64,000 bases of DNA from Gemmataceae bacterium. GTDB lineage: Bacteria > Planctomycetota > Planctomycetia > Gemmatales > Gemmataceae. The stretch spans positions 1-64,000 of the forward strand of contig SIAJ01000010.1 in the NCBI GenBank assembly GCA_009691845.1, written 5' to 3'. A program made the position numbers and the translations under genes. The notes under the pieces were generated by a model that saw nothing but the letters and a program-made list of their open reading frames with translations, was not told where the DNA came from and ran no database searches. Shown here in pieces: positions 7,867 to 17,025 of the stretch; the first letter of the stretch is position 1; every line of letters begins with the position of its first letter.

Positions 7867-9444
7867 ATGCGCGAGCGGCTTCCATTCCGTATCTTCCTTG
7901 TCTCCTCCATTCTCTCGGGATGGTGTGGGCTCGGTACGGCATGCGCTCAAGTACCGACCGCATTCGCTTCCTCGGCTGTTGTCGTTCCAACGATCCCAAA
8001 CCCCATAAACCTGGCCACGGCTCTCCAGCTTGCCCAGGCTCGCTCGATTGACGTGCAAGTTGCGGCCGAGCGCGTGATCGCGGCTTCGGCCCAGCTTGAT
8101 TTCGCACACAGCAAGCAACTTCCCACGATTTACCTGGGAGGGGACTACGCCCGTCAAGACGGCCGAATCCAGGATATTCGCGGCGATGTGTTCAACACGT
8201 CTCGAAGTTCGCTCATGGCCGGTGCGGGCCCCTCGGCCGTCTTTTCGCCATCGGATGCGATCTTGGCTCCGCTCGCTTCACGGCAAGTGTTGTCGGCACG
8301 CGAGGCGGACCGGCGAGCCACCGAGAACGACATCACGCTCGCCGTCGCGGAGGCATACTTTACGGTTCAGCGAGCACGTGGAGATTTATCAGGTGCTCTC
8401 GAATCCGAAGAGCTGGCATCGAGTCTCGTTGGCAAAGCGGAACGGCTGGCGGCGGGACTTGCATCTCCCGTGGAAGTGAGCCGAGCGAAAACGGAACTGT
8501 CACGACGGCGCCAAGCCGTGGAATCGGCCCGCGAACGTCAAGAAATCGCCATGGCCGACCTCAATCGCCTCTTGCGTCTTCCGCAGGCGACTTCCCTCGA
8601 ACCGATCGAACCGCCGCAACTTCGCGTGGACTTGTTCGACGTGCTCGGTCCCGTCGATGATCTCATTCCGTTGGCGTTGATGAATCGACCGGAGTTGGCT
8701 TCCCAGCAATCGCTGGTGGCTGCCACGATCGCTCGGCTAAAACGAGAGAAACTCAGGCCGTTGATTCCAAGTCTGGTCCTACGCGGCAATGCCACGAATC
8801 CGGGCGGCACGCTCTCGACCGGAATGTTTGGCGGAGGAATCAACGACGACCTCTCGCAATTCAACTGGCGAAACTCGGTGGACGTGCAGGTGCTGTGGGA
8901 ATTGCAAGGCCTCGGGTTCGGCAACCGGGCGACGATCAAGGAAAAAGAGGCCGAGAATCGCCAGGCGATGCTCGAAATGCTACGGGTCCAGGACCGTGTT
9001 GCTTCCGAGGTCGTGCAAGCTCATTCACAGGCGACACGTGCCGCACGACGCGCGACCCTCGCGGAAGAAGGATTGAAGGAAGCCCGTGAAACCGTGAAGA
9101 CGAATCTCGCAGGCCTGAATCAGACACGTCGAATCGGCGAAATGCTGGTACTGGTGTTTCGGCCGCAGGAAGTCGTGTCCGCAGTGCAGGCTCTCGATCA
9201 GGCCTATCGCGATTACTTTGGTGCAATTGCCGACGCCAACCAGGCTCAATTTCGGTTGTACCGAGCCCTTGGCCATCCCGCTCAGTGCGTTCTCGATAGA
9301 AAGGCCATCGCGGAATGGCCGTCGCCTGCCGCGAAGATCACTGTGCCGAAGCTCGCGCCGAACGAGCAAATGATTCAGCCCGCTTCGCATTCGGCAGCCG
9401 CGCCGCAGGCGGCCTCCCAGTTCGCAACGGACCGCCGGCCCTGA
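7867..9444 (+). CDS. TolC-family outer-membrane efflux channel
   Basis: The 525-residue protein has a signal peptide (MRERLPFRIFLVSSIL... to about ACAQ) and two copies of the outer-membrane efflux repeat: the first from about residue 40 (NPINLATALQLAQARSIDVQ), with long helices ARGDLSGALESEELASSLVGK, and the second around 300-460 (NWRNSVDVQVLWELQGLGFG through GEMLVLVFRPQEVVSAVQALDQAYRDYFGAI). It should trimerise into the channel crossing the outer membrane for the pump encoded directly behind it (11-base gap). Length is within the family range. It is the first gene of an OMF-RND-MFP operon. Confidence 0.9.
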   Translation: MRERLPFRIFLVSSILSGWCGLGTACAQVPTAFASSAVVVPTIPNPINLATALQLAQARSIDVQVAAERVIAASAQLDFAHSKQLPTIYLGGDYARQDGRIQDIRGDVFNTSRSSLMAGAGPSAVFSPSDAILAPLASRQVLSAREADRRATENDITLAVAEAYFTVQRARGDLSGALESEELASSLVGKAERLAAGLASPVEVSRAKTELSRRRQAVESARERQEIAMADLNRLLRLPQATSLEPIEPPQLRVDLFDVLGPVDDLIPLALMNRPELASQQSLVAATIARLKREKLRPLIPSLVLRGNATNPGGTLSTGMFGGGINDDLSQFNWRNSVDVQVLWELQGLGFGNRATIKEKEAENRQAMLEMLRVQDRVASEVVQAHSQATRAARRATLAEEGLKEARETVKTNLAGLNQTRRIGEMLVLVFRPQEVVSAVQALDQAYRDYFGAIADANQAQFRLYRALGHPAQCVLDRKAIAEWPSPAAKITVPKLAPNEQMIQPASHSAAAPQAASQFATDRRP

Positions 9445-9455
9445 AAGGCCCGTGC

Positions 9456-12400
9456 ATGAACCCCCTGTCCTTCTCGCTTCGCCGGCCCATCACCTTGATG
9501 GTTCTCCTCGTCGGCATGTTGGCCATGGGCAACGAGTCGCGCAAGCGGATGAAGGTCGACGTGTTCCCTTCGTTGAATCTGCCGGTGATTTACGTTTGTC
9601 AGCCCTATGGCGGCATGGACCCGCAACAGATGGAAGGGTTGATTGCCAATTACTACGAGTACCACTTCCTCTATATCGGCGGCATTCACCACGTTGAAAG
9701 CCGAAATGTTCAGGGCGTTTCCCTGATGAAGCTGCACTTCCATCCCGGCACGGACATGGCCCAGGCCCTCGCGGAGACCGTGGGCTACGTGAATCGTTCG
9801 CGCGCGTTCATGCCGCCGGGCACCGTGCCGCCGTTCATCATGCGCTTCGATACCGGCAGCGTGCCCGTTGGCTATCTGGTGCTTTCAAGCGAGACCAAGA
9901 CCATCGCTCAGATTCAGGATCAGGCACTCTTCAAAGTCCGGCCGATGTTCGCGGCCATCAAGGGTGTTTCCGCTCCGCCTCCGTTCGGTGGCAATCAGCG
10001 AACCATCGTTGTCCGGGCCGACCCCGATCGTTTGCGGGCGTACAACCTTTCGGCCGACGATGTCGTCAAGTCGATCGCGGCCGGGAACTCGATTAGTCCC
10101 TCCGGTGCTATCCGCAACCAGGAGCGCATGCCGTTCGTTCCCGTGAATACGCTGGCGGTCACGACCAAGGACTTTGGTGAAATTCCCGTAAAACCCGGCG
10201 TATTCTTGCGTGATGTGGTCGTCAGAAGCCCGGCCACGGGCGAACCGTTGATCGAGGATGCCAGCGATGTTCCATCGGGATACGCGCTCGTCAACGGCAA
10301 GCGAGCCGTTTATATTCTCGCGACCAAGCGGGCTGATGCCAGCACGCTCGATGTCGTTGCCGGCATCAAGGCTGACATCCCAAACATGCAGAAAGCCCTG
10401 CCCGAGGACATCCATGTTTCGTTCGAGTTCGATCAGTCACCCTTCGTTACGAACTCGATGTGGGGCGTGGGGCTTGAAGCCTTGCTCGGGGCATTGCTCA
10501 CCGGTCTGATGGTTCTTCTTTTTCTTCGCGATTGGAACAGCGTGATCGTAGTCGTGCTGAATATTCCGCTGGCATTAGTCGGTTCTCTCGTCGGTTTGTG
10601 GCTGTGCGGTCACACGATCAATCTGATGACACTCGGCGGCCTGGCACTGGCCGTGGGTATTCTCGTGGACGAGGCAACCGTCGCCGTCGAGAACATTCAC
10701 ACGCAAATGGAGAAGACCAATTCGGTTGCCCTCGCCGTTTGGCGAGCGATACTCGAAACGGCCGTGCCACGATTGCTCGCCATGTTGTGCATACTGGCTG
10801 TGTTTCTTCCATCGTTCCTGATGACGGGTGCCGCCCGGGCCTTGTTCGTGCCACTTTCACTCGCGGTTGGCTTCGCCATGATCGGTTCCTACGTGCTTTC
10901 GAGCACATTCGTGCCGGTGCTGAGCATCTGGTTACTGAAACGTCCCGCAAGCTCACACGTGGATTCATCCAACGGAATCATCCAGAAGATTCTGCATCCA
11001 GCCGTCTGGCTATCGATGCGAACGCGTTGGTTCCTCGTCCCGGTCTATCTGGCTGGTGCTACGTTGCTGATTTTTGCCCTGAGCCGAATGCTCGGGACGG
11101 AAATCTTTCCGCAGGTCGATTCGGGTCAGTTTCAATTACGGTTAAAAGCTCCGACGGGCACGCGCATTGAGCAGACCGAAGAGATCATGAAGGAAACCCT
11201 GCGGATCATCGAGGAAGAGTCGGGTAAGGACAACGTCGAGATTACGCTTGGCTACGTCGGCCTGGTGCCATCGACTTACCCAATCAACAGCGTCTATCTC
11301 TGGACCGGCGGGCCCGAGGAAGCCCTGTTTCGCATCGCCTTGAAGCCGGGTCGCGTGAACATCGAGCGATTCAAGGCCAAACTCCGCGATCGCTTGAACG
11401 AGGAACTGCCTCGTTGGCTGGAGGAGAAATGGTTACGCGAAGGCGTGCCGGCCGCCCGTGCCGCGGCCGCCCGGAACGTTCGTCTTTCATTTGAGCCAGC
11501 CGACATTGTGAGTGAAGTGATGAGCTTTGGAAGCCCCACGCCCGTCGAGGTGCAAGTCAGCGGCAACAAGATGGTGGATACGCGAGCCCATGCCGAGAAG
11601 ATCCGCCTGGAACTTGCCAAGGTCAATTCGCTCAAGGACCTGCAAATCGTGCAGTCGCAGAATTACCCGACGGTCGAGGTCAACGTCAGTCGCGAGCGGG
11701 CGGCTGCGGCCGGCGTGCAGGCGGGCCGAGTTGGGACTGCGTTGGCACCAGCTACTTCGTCAAGTCGTTTCACTTTGCCGATCTTCTGGCAGGAACCTGC
11801 GAGCGGGATCGGCTATCAGGTTCAGCTCGAAGTTCCGCAGGCCCTCATGAAATCGAAGACGGACATCGAGGAGATTCCACTACACGCGACCGGTGGCCCA
11901 GCGGTACTGCTCCGCGATGTCGCCGACGTCAAGGAAGGGACGATGCCTGGCCAGGTCGATCGCTACAGCATGAGACGGGTTGTGAGCATGACCGCAAACA
12001 TTCAAGGGGATGATCTCGGCAACGTGGCCAAGGATTTGGCAAAGGCGATCGAATCCGCCGGGCCACCACCGGCGGGCGTGCATGTCGATGTTCGCGGCCA
12101 GGTCACGCCGATGAATGATTTGCGAGAGGACCTGGGTTATGGTTTACTGGCCTCGGTGTTCGTGATCCTTCTGCTTCTGACTGCATACTTCCAGTCGATA
12201 CGACTCGCCCTCACAGCAGTGGCTGCGATACCCGCCGTGCTCTGCGGAGTAGGCATCGCGCTGCTCTTCACCGGCACGACCTTGAATCTGCAATCGTTTA
12301 TGGGTGCAATCATGGCTGTCGGTGTCTCGGTCGCGAATTCGATCTTGCTCGTCACGTATGCCGAGCGTCATCGAAAGGGCGGCCAATCTTCCGCTGATGC

Positions 12401-12689
12401 CGCGATTGCTGGCGTTCGTGGTCGATTGCGGCCTATCTTGATGACGAGTGCCGCGATGATCGCGGGTATGATCCCAATGGCCGTCGGCTTCGGCGATGGC
12501 GGCGACCAGACCGCGCCGCTGGGACGAGCCGTCATCGGCGGGCTGCTGGCTTCGACGGCGGCGACTCTGATTCTGCTACCGGCCGTTTTCACATGGGTAA
12601 TGGGTTGGCGAGGTCCGAGTTCGGTTTCACTCGATCCGACCGACCCAATGAGTTCGCACTTCGTGGCGCAGTCTGAGGGGACACGATGA
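9456..12689 (+). CDS. RND-family efflux permease (AcrB/HAE1-like)
   Basis: The 1077-residue inner-membrane pump should use proton motive force to expel drugs, lipophiles or metals. It opens MNPLSFSLRRPITLMVLLVG, the usual first helix, and has the two large periplasmic loops and two six-helix blocks (hydrophobic stretches near residues 340-500 and 880-1050). The TM4 proton-relay motif is LVDEATVAVENI, where AcrB has two adjacent aspartates; here the second is glutamate. The ORF track begins 47 codons early inside the TolC gene; ATG 9456 is chosen because the N-terminus then matches the family. The stop overlaps the next start as ATGA, indicating translational coupling. Confidence 0.93.
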   Translation: MNPLSFSLRRPITLMVLLVGMLAMGNESRKRMKVDVFPSLNLPVIYVCQPYGGMDPQQMEGLIANYYEYHFLYIGGIHHVESRNVQGVSLMKLHFHPGTDMAQALAETVGYVNRSRAFMPPGTVPPFIMRFDTGSVPVGYLVLSSETKTIAQIQDQALFKVRPMFAAIKGVSAPPPFGGNQRTIVVRADPDRLRAYNLSADDVVKSIAAGNSISPSGAIRNQERMPFVPVNTLAVTTKDFGEIPVKPGVFLRDVVVRSPATGEPLIEDASDVPSGYALVNGKRAVYILATKRADASTLDVVAGIKADIPNMQKALPEDIHVSFEFDQSPFVTNSMWGVGLEALLGALLTGLMVLLFLRDWNSVIVVVLNIPLALVGSLVGLWLCGHTINLMTLGGLALAVGILVDEATVAVENIHTQMEKTNSVALAVWRAILETAVPRLLAMLCILAVFLPSFLMTGAARALFVPLSLAVGFAMIGSYVLSSTFVPVLSIWLLKRPASSHVDSSNGIIQKILHPAVWLSMRTRWFLVPVYLAGATLLIFALSRMLGTEIFPQVDSGQFQLRLKAPTGTRIEQTEEIMKETLRIIEEESGKDNVEITLGYVGLVPSTYPINSVYLWTGGPEEALFRIALKPGRVNIERFKAKLRDRLNEELPRWLEEKWLREGVPAARAAAARNVRLSFEPADIVSEVMSFGSPTPVEVQVSGNKMVDTRAHAEKIRLELAKVNSLKDLQIVQSQNYPTVEVNVSRERAAAAGVQAGRVGTALAPATSSSRFTLPIFWQEPASGIGYQVQLEVPQALMKSKTDIEEIPLHATGGPAVLLRDVADVKEGTMPGQVDRYSMRRVVSMTANIQGDDLGNVAKDLAKAIESAGPPPAGVHVDVRGQVTPMNDLREDLGYGLLASVFVILLLLTAYFQSIRLALTAVAAIPAVLCGVGIALLFTGTTLNLQSFMGAIMAVGVSVANSILLVTYAERHRKGGQSSADAAIAGVRGRLRPILMTSAAMIAGMIPMAVGFGDGGDQTAPLGRAVIGGLLASTAATLILLPAVFTWVMGWRGPSSVSLDPTDPMSSHFVAQSEGTR

Positions 12690-14161
12690 TTCGCTCGTCT
12701 TCAGAGAGTTTGACTATGAGCATCTCGAAGCGAAGCGAGCCTCCGGCGTCAGCCGGGGGAGCACTCGCCCATGCGAGAACGCACCGACTGCTGGCTCCGA
12801 ACTCCCCCGACTTACGCCGGAGGCTCGCAGGGTCATTTAGCATTCTTCAGCCTCGATTGCGTTTCGGGCTGCTGATTCTCGCTCTCGCTGGTTGCACAAA
12901 ATCCAACTCAACCACCGCCCCTGGCACGGCAACTCCCGCAGGTGCGTTCACGGTCGTGCGTCCGCAGAAAAAAGCCTTGCCCAAGGTCATCGATCAGCCG
13001 GGTACGATTCAGGCCTACGAGTCGGCACCCCTTTACGCGAAGTTGGCAGGTTTCGTAAAGCTCGTGAAGGTGGATATTGGCGATTCGTTGGAATCCGGGG
13101 CAGTGCTGGCCGAACTTAGCATTCCCGAGTTGGAGGACGAAGGCCGTCAAAAAATGGCACTGGTCGAGCAGGCTGCGGCCGAAGTCGAACAGGCGCGGAA
13201 ACAGGTCGTGATCGCCGACGCGGACGTCGAGTCTGCCGATGCCCGCGTGCTCGAGGCGAAAGCAGGTTTGAAGCGAGCGCAAGCTTCGTTCAAACGCTGG
13301 GAGTCCGAGGCGACACGGATAGCCGAGATGGTTCGCACCAAGGTCGTCGATCCGCAAGTTGGCGATGAGACGCGGAACCAGTTCCTTGCCGCCGAGGCAG
13401 GCTTTGAGGAAGCCCGAGCCCGCGTGACCGTGGCCGAGCGTGCCGTGGTGAAGGCAAAAGCGGAACGCGAAAAAGCGAGCGAGGACGTCAAGGCCACGGA
13501 TGCCAAACGCAAGGTGGCCGAAGCGGAAGCATCTCGTCTGAAGAGCCTGCTCGAATATTGCTTCATCAAAGCTCCCTTCGCTGGGACGGTCATCAAGCGA
13601 GCACTCGATGCAGGTCACTTCGTCCAACCGGCCGCCATGGGCAAGGGCGACCCGCTCTTTATCGTCGCGCGCACCAACATGGTTCGCGTGCCCATCGACG
13701 TGCCCGAGGCGGACGCGGCTCTCGTTCGCATCGGCGTGCCAGCGAAGATTCGCGTGCCGGCTTTGCACGGTGCCGAGTTCACGGGAGAGGTTAAACGGAC
13801 GGCCCAAGCTCTGGAAGCGGGTTCGCGAACTTTGCGTGTGGAAATCGATCTTCCGAATGCAGAACACAAACTCTTGCCAGGCATGTACGCACACGCCCGC
13901 ATTACGGCCCCCATGCCGGAGGCCTGGGCACTCCCCTCGAACGCCGTAGTGAAGCAAGCCGACCAAACAGTCGTGTTTCTGCATCGCGATGGAAAAGCAG
14001 TTCGCCTGCGTATCCAACCTGGCCGAACCGATGGCACGTTCACGGAAGTGTTCAAAAAAGAGAAAGCGGGCGGCTGGGAAGACTGGACGGGCGAAGAGGA
14101 GGTCCTGTCCGGTCCTGCAACCGCGTTGACGGACAGCCAGAGTGTCCAGATCGCGAAATGA
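12686..14161 (+). CDS. RND efflux periplasmic adaptor (HlyD-like lipoprotein) with a repeat in its N-terminus
   Basis: The adaptor should bridge the RND pump and TolC channel. GAGGGG and an ATGA overlap with the pump gene support the start at 12686. Residues ~58-69 form a lipoprotein signal (RFGLLILALAGC), so the mature protein would be lipid-anchored at Cys69. Biotinyl-lipoyl half motifs (GTIQAYESAPLYAKLAGFV, then IKAPFAGTVIKRALDAGHFV), a long coiled coil between them (~150-290) and a beta-barrel domain follow. Between the start and the signal, residues ~17-48 are encoded by a 94-bp palindromic repeat. Either the n-region is unusually long or an internal TTG at 12857 is used. Confidence 0.88.
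   Translation: MIRSSSESLTMSISKRSEPPASAGGALAHARTHRLLAPNSPDLRRRLAGSFSILQPRLRFGLLILALAGCTKSNSTTAPGTATPAGAFTVVRPQKKALPKVIDQPGTIQAYESAPLYAKLAGFVKLVKVDIGDSLESGAVLAELSIPELEDEGRQKMALVEQAAAEVEQARKQVVIADADVESADARVLEAKAGLKRAQASFKRWESEATRIAEMVRTKVVDPQVGDETRNQFLAAEAGFEEARARVTVAERAVVKAKAEREKASEDVKATDAKRKVAEAEASRLKSLLEYCFIKAPFAGTVIKRALDAGHFVQPAAMGKGDPLFIVARTNMVRVPIDVPEADAALVRIGVPAKIRVPALHGAEFTGEVKRTAQALEAGSRTLRVEIDLPNAEHKLLPGMYAHARITAPMPEAWALPSNAVVKQADQTVVFLHRDGKAVRLRIQPGRTDGTFTEVFKKEKAGGWEDWTGEEEVLSGPATALTDSQSVQIAK
12735..12828. repeat. Palindromic repeat inside the adaptor gene (GCGAGCCTCCGGCGT family)
   Basis: Left arm GCGAGCCTCCGGCGTCAGCC, right arm CTTACGCCGGAGGCTCGC, with spacer between; together 94 bp in frame with the adaptor ORF. 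It encodes SEPPASAGGA on one side and PDLRRRLAGS on the other. Confidence 0.75.
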
Positions 14162-14605
14162 GTGGAAAAGGAGTCGTGGCTCTCTTATACTCTGCGCGGC
14201 CGAAGATGAGACATTTTCAGAGTCGCGACCGTAAGGGAGCGGAAGAGAGACCGGCTGATCGTCGCCGTTGACCGCTCCCATATGGCCGCGACTCCGGTGT
14301 CCCGATCTTGCCCGCGTCAGGTATAACAAAAGGTCGGCAGTGTCTTATTTTGCGAGGGCGAGGTGCCGTGCCCTCTCAAATCGGGGCACCACCTGTCATC
14401 GCGAGGTTGCTCGACTTACGTGTTGCTGGCAGGTGAAATTTTTGCGATGCAGGAATGTATTGTCCATGAAGGCATCCCTGCCAAACCAACGATCCTCCAT
14501 GCGAGTAATCGTAATATTGACATCTCCTGCAAATTTTGTAATTTGAAGGCGACTGGCGGGTTTAGAATGTTAGCGACGATTCCCTGCGCGAATAAGGCTG
14601 GGCGA
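14162..14605. other. Intergenic region with a palindromic repeat
   Basis: About 440 bases between the efflux operon and the redoxin gene. It holds the repeat at 14220-14297 and a second partly symmetric GC-rich stretch around 14350-14400. The ORF track starts the redoxin gene at 14363, but that extension has no homology-like character. Confidence 0.45.
14220..14297. repeat. Palindromic repeat, GAGTCGCGACCGTAAGGGAGCG family
   Basis: AGTCGCGACCGTAAGGGAGC at the left is mirrored by CCGCTCCCATATGGCCGCGA at the right. A second, better-preserved copy is at 37766-37854. Confidence 0.7.
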
Positions 14606-15202
14606 ATGTTCCTGAAGACCTCGGCAGTCTGGACCGTCCTCGCGGTCGCGATTCTTCCTGGTAGTCGCCTCGTGGCCGCCAGTCCGAAGGCCGACCGGGC
14701 CGTCGAATTTTCCGATCTCGCCGGCCAAAAACACAAGCCGCTCGCAGTGCCTGATGCCAAGGCCACCCTCCTCTTCTTTCTTCTTCCGGACTGCCCGAAT
14801 TCGAACGCCTATGCTCCCGAGATCAAACGCATTTGCGTAGCCTATGAGGCAAGGAAGGTGGCCGCGTTCATCGTTCATGCCGATCCCGATGTGACCGTGA
14901 AAGTTGCGAAGTCACACGCGAAGGAATACGCCCTGCCCTGCCCGGTCCTGCTCGATCCGTCGCATCGGCTGGTCGAATTCACGGGAGTCACGACCGCCCC
15001 GGAAGTCGCGGTCGTTTCGCCGGATGGCAAGATTCTCTACAGGGGGCGCATCGACGATCTCTTTGCCGACTTCGGCAAGCGGCGGCCCGAGCCGACACGC
15101 CGCGATTTGCGTGAAGCACTCGACGCGATTCTCGCCGGCAAGGATGTGGCGACGAAGACTACGAAAGCCATCGGCTGCCCGCTCCCTGAACCCAAGAAGT
15201 AA
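14606..15202 (+). CDS. Secreted redoxin-domain protein (thioredoxin fold)
   Basis: The 198-residue product has a signal peptide (MFLKTSAVWTVLAVAILPGS... to about VAAS) and a thioredoxin/AhpC-like fold: ATLLFFLLPDCPNSN, HADPDVTV, LDPSHRLVEFTGVTTAPEVAVV and DGKILYRGRIDD. The active-site region is DCPNSN, so there is one cysteine where thioredoxins have CxxC; a thioredoxin-type dithiol cycle is unlikely and a Sco-like or peroxidatic role is possible. I start at ATG 14606 since the signal peptide begins there; ATG 14567 is in frame. The cytochrome c/copper monooxygenase gene starts 25 bases after its stop, so they are probably co-transcribed. Confidence 0.8.
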   Translation: MFLKTSAVWTVLAVAILPGSRLVAASPKADRAVEFSDLAGQKHKPLAVPDAKATLLFFLLPDCPNSNAYAPEIKRICVAYEARKVAAFIVHADPDVTVKVAKSHAKEYALPCPVLLDPSHRLVEFTGVTTAPEVAVVSPDGKILYRGRIDDLFADFGKRRPEPTRRDLREALDAILAGKDVATKTTKAIGCPLPEPKK

Positions 15203-15227
15203 AACGTTCGATTCAAAAGGAACCACC

Positions 15228-16637
15228 GTGAAATTCAATCTTCGCATAACCGCCCTCCTGGGTCTTTTCGTTGCCGTCACTGCCAACGCAGAAGAGAAGG
15301 CGATTCCTACGTTCAACAAGAACGTTGCTCCCATCCTGTTTGAAGCGTGTGCGATGTGTCATCGGCCCGGCGAGTCGGCCCCGTTTTCGTTACTGACGTA
15401 TGCCGACGCCAAGAAACGCGGCAAGTTGATCGCTCAAGTGACACACTCCCGGCAAATGCCGCCGTGGAAAGCGGACAAGAGCGACGTGAGCTTTCGTGGC
15501 GAACGTCGCTTGAAAGACAACCAGATCGCGTTACTGAAGAGTTGGGTCGAAGCAGACATGCCCGAGGGAGACAAGAAGGATTTGCCCAAGGCCCCGGTCT
15601 TCGACGACGGTTGGCCACTTGGCAAGCCGGACCTCGTGGTAAAAATGCCGAAGTCGTTCAAAGTTCCCGCCGAGGGCCGGGACGTTTATCGCAACTTCGC
15701 CGTGGCGACCGGCCTAAAGGAAGACAAGTGGGTGAAGGCCGTTGATTTTCGTCCCAGTGCCCCCTCGGCGGTGCATCACACGCTGTTTTTCCTCGATCCG
15801 ACCGGCACGGCCGCGAAGAAAGAGGCAGATAGCGGCGTGGTCGGTTCAAGCGGCGTGATGGGAACCGCCGGCCGAGCGGGCGGGAGTGGTCGGCCTGGAT
15901 CGACCGGAAACCTGTTCGACGAAATTGGTGTTCTCACCGGCACGGGCGGGCTTGGCGGCTGGACGGCCGGGGCTCGACCTCGCGAGTTGCCGCACAACCT
16001 GGCTTACAAGCTGCCCAAAGGGACGGACCTGATTCTCTCGACGCACTTTCATCCGTCCGGTAAGGCCGAGGAAGAAGCCTCGACGATCGCACTTTACTTC
16101 ACCGACAAAGCACCGCCGCAGAAATTCACGGGCATACAGGTTCCCTTCGGCTTCGGAATTGTCGTAGGCATCAACATCGAGGCCGGAAATAAGGATTACG
16201 TGATCGAGGATTCGTTCACCGTACCCGTTGATGTGCGGGCATTCGGCATCACGGCCCATGCCCACTACATTGCCAAAGAGTTCACGGTGACGGCCACGCC
16301 ACCCGACGGAAAATCCAAAACCCTTCTTAGGATTAGCGACTGGGATTTTGCCTGGCAGGAGCAGTACCAGTTCGAGGAGTTTGTCGATCTCCCCAAGGGC
16401 ACGAAGGTCAACGTGAAGATTCGCTACGACAACTCGGCGGAGAACCTTCGCAACCCGACCAGCCCGCCGAAGCGCGTCCGCTGGGGCCGCGAATCCACGG
16501 ACGAAATGGGGAGCAGCACGCTCCTGGTGGTTGCCGCGAAAGAAGAGGAGTTCGGAAAACTCCAGGACGGCTACGGGGCGTATGTCCGCGACGCGGCCAT
16601 CAAGGGGGCGCTGAAGCGGTTTCAGGAGAAGAAGTGA
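15228..16637 (+). CDS. Cytochrome c / copper type II monooxygenase-like secreted protein
   Basis: A 469-residue exported protein with signal peptide (NLRITALLGLFVAVTANAE). Residues ~30-100 form a cytochrome c-like domain with the heme motif CAMCH and a downstream methionine in SRQMPPWKAD. The rest resembles copper type II, ascorbate-dependent monooxygenases (PHM/DBM fold): adjacent histidines in SAVHHTLFFLD, a HxH in LSTHFHPSGK and another in ITAHAHYIAK are the likely copper ligands. A glycine-rich insert (VVGSSGVMGTAGRAGGSG) sits between the halves. Start is GTG 15228, with AAAAGG eight bases upstream. The fused heme domain could deliver electrons internally. Substrate unknown. Confidence 0.82.
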   Translation: MKFNLRITALLGLFVAVTANAEEKAIPTFNKNVAPILFEACAMCHRPGESAPFSLLTYADAKKRGKLIAQVTHSRQMPPWKADKSDVSFRGERRLKDNQIALLKSWVEADMPEGDKKDLPKAPVFDDGWPLGKPDLVVKMPKSFKVPAEGRDVYRNFAVATGLKEDKWVKAVDFRPSAPSAVHHTLFFLDPTGTAAKKEADSGVVGSSGVMGTAGRAGGSGRPGSTGNLFDEIGVLTGTGGLGGWTAGARPRELPHNLAYKLPKGTDLILSTHFHPSGKAEEEASTIALYFTDKAPPQKFTGIQVPFGFGIVVGINIEAGNKDYVIEDSFTVPVDVRAFGITAHAHYIAKEFTVTATPPDGKSKTLLRISDWDFAWQEQYQFEEFVDLPKGTKVNVKIRYDNSAENLRNPTSPPKRVRWGRESTDEMGSSTLLVVAAKEEEFGKLQDGYGAYVRDAAIKGALKRFQEKK

Positions 16638-17025
16638 GGACAAGGTTTGCCTCGCAAACAGCAGCATGACTGTGGCCAAATCGGGGGTAGGCGGCTCGGT
16701 TTCAAAACGAGTTGCCTACCCTTTCCTTGTTCCGTGTGAAAACTGCAACGGAAGAGGGAACGTGTCTGTATCAGTAGATTCGGATCAATTGATACAATCG
16801 GAAGATTCGCGGCCGGAATATCGTTGCATCTATTGATGAGGGGTGGTAAACTCACTTTTCTTAGTGTCGCAGGTGAAGCCGTTGATGGCGTTCATTTAGG
16901 CCAGATCGGGTCCAATCTGCACGCTCACAGCGGTCCGTATTCGGGCACAATCCGAGCTGTCAGCCATCCGTATCGCAAATCGCGGACGGATTCTCATTCA
17001 TCACTTTTCTTTGGAGGCATCAGTC
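16638..17025. other. Intergenic region upstream of the large surface protein
   Basis: After the terminator at 16685-16725, about 300 bases remain with no coding signal. It should contain the promoter of the surface-protein gene; no convincing promoter elements could be fixed. Confidence 0.4.
16685..16726 (+). terminator. Rho-independent terminator
   Basis: GGGTAGGCGGCTCG pairs over 14 positions (two G-T) with CGAGTTGCCTACCC, followed by TTTCC. It closes the redoxin-monooxygenase unit. Confidence 0.75.

Noticed and set aside
7340-8107. 255-residue minus-strand ORF
   Set aside because: Composed of translated repeat (VGMDLRSVHSLPEESPE) and antisense of the TolC gene.
12908-14329. 473-residue minus-strand ORF
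   Set aside because: Shadow of the efflux adaptor gene; histidine- and arginine-rich with no domain character.
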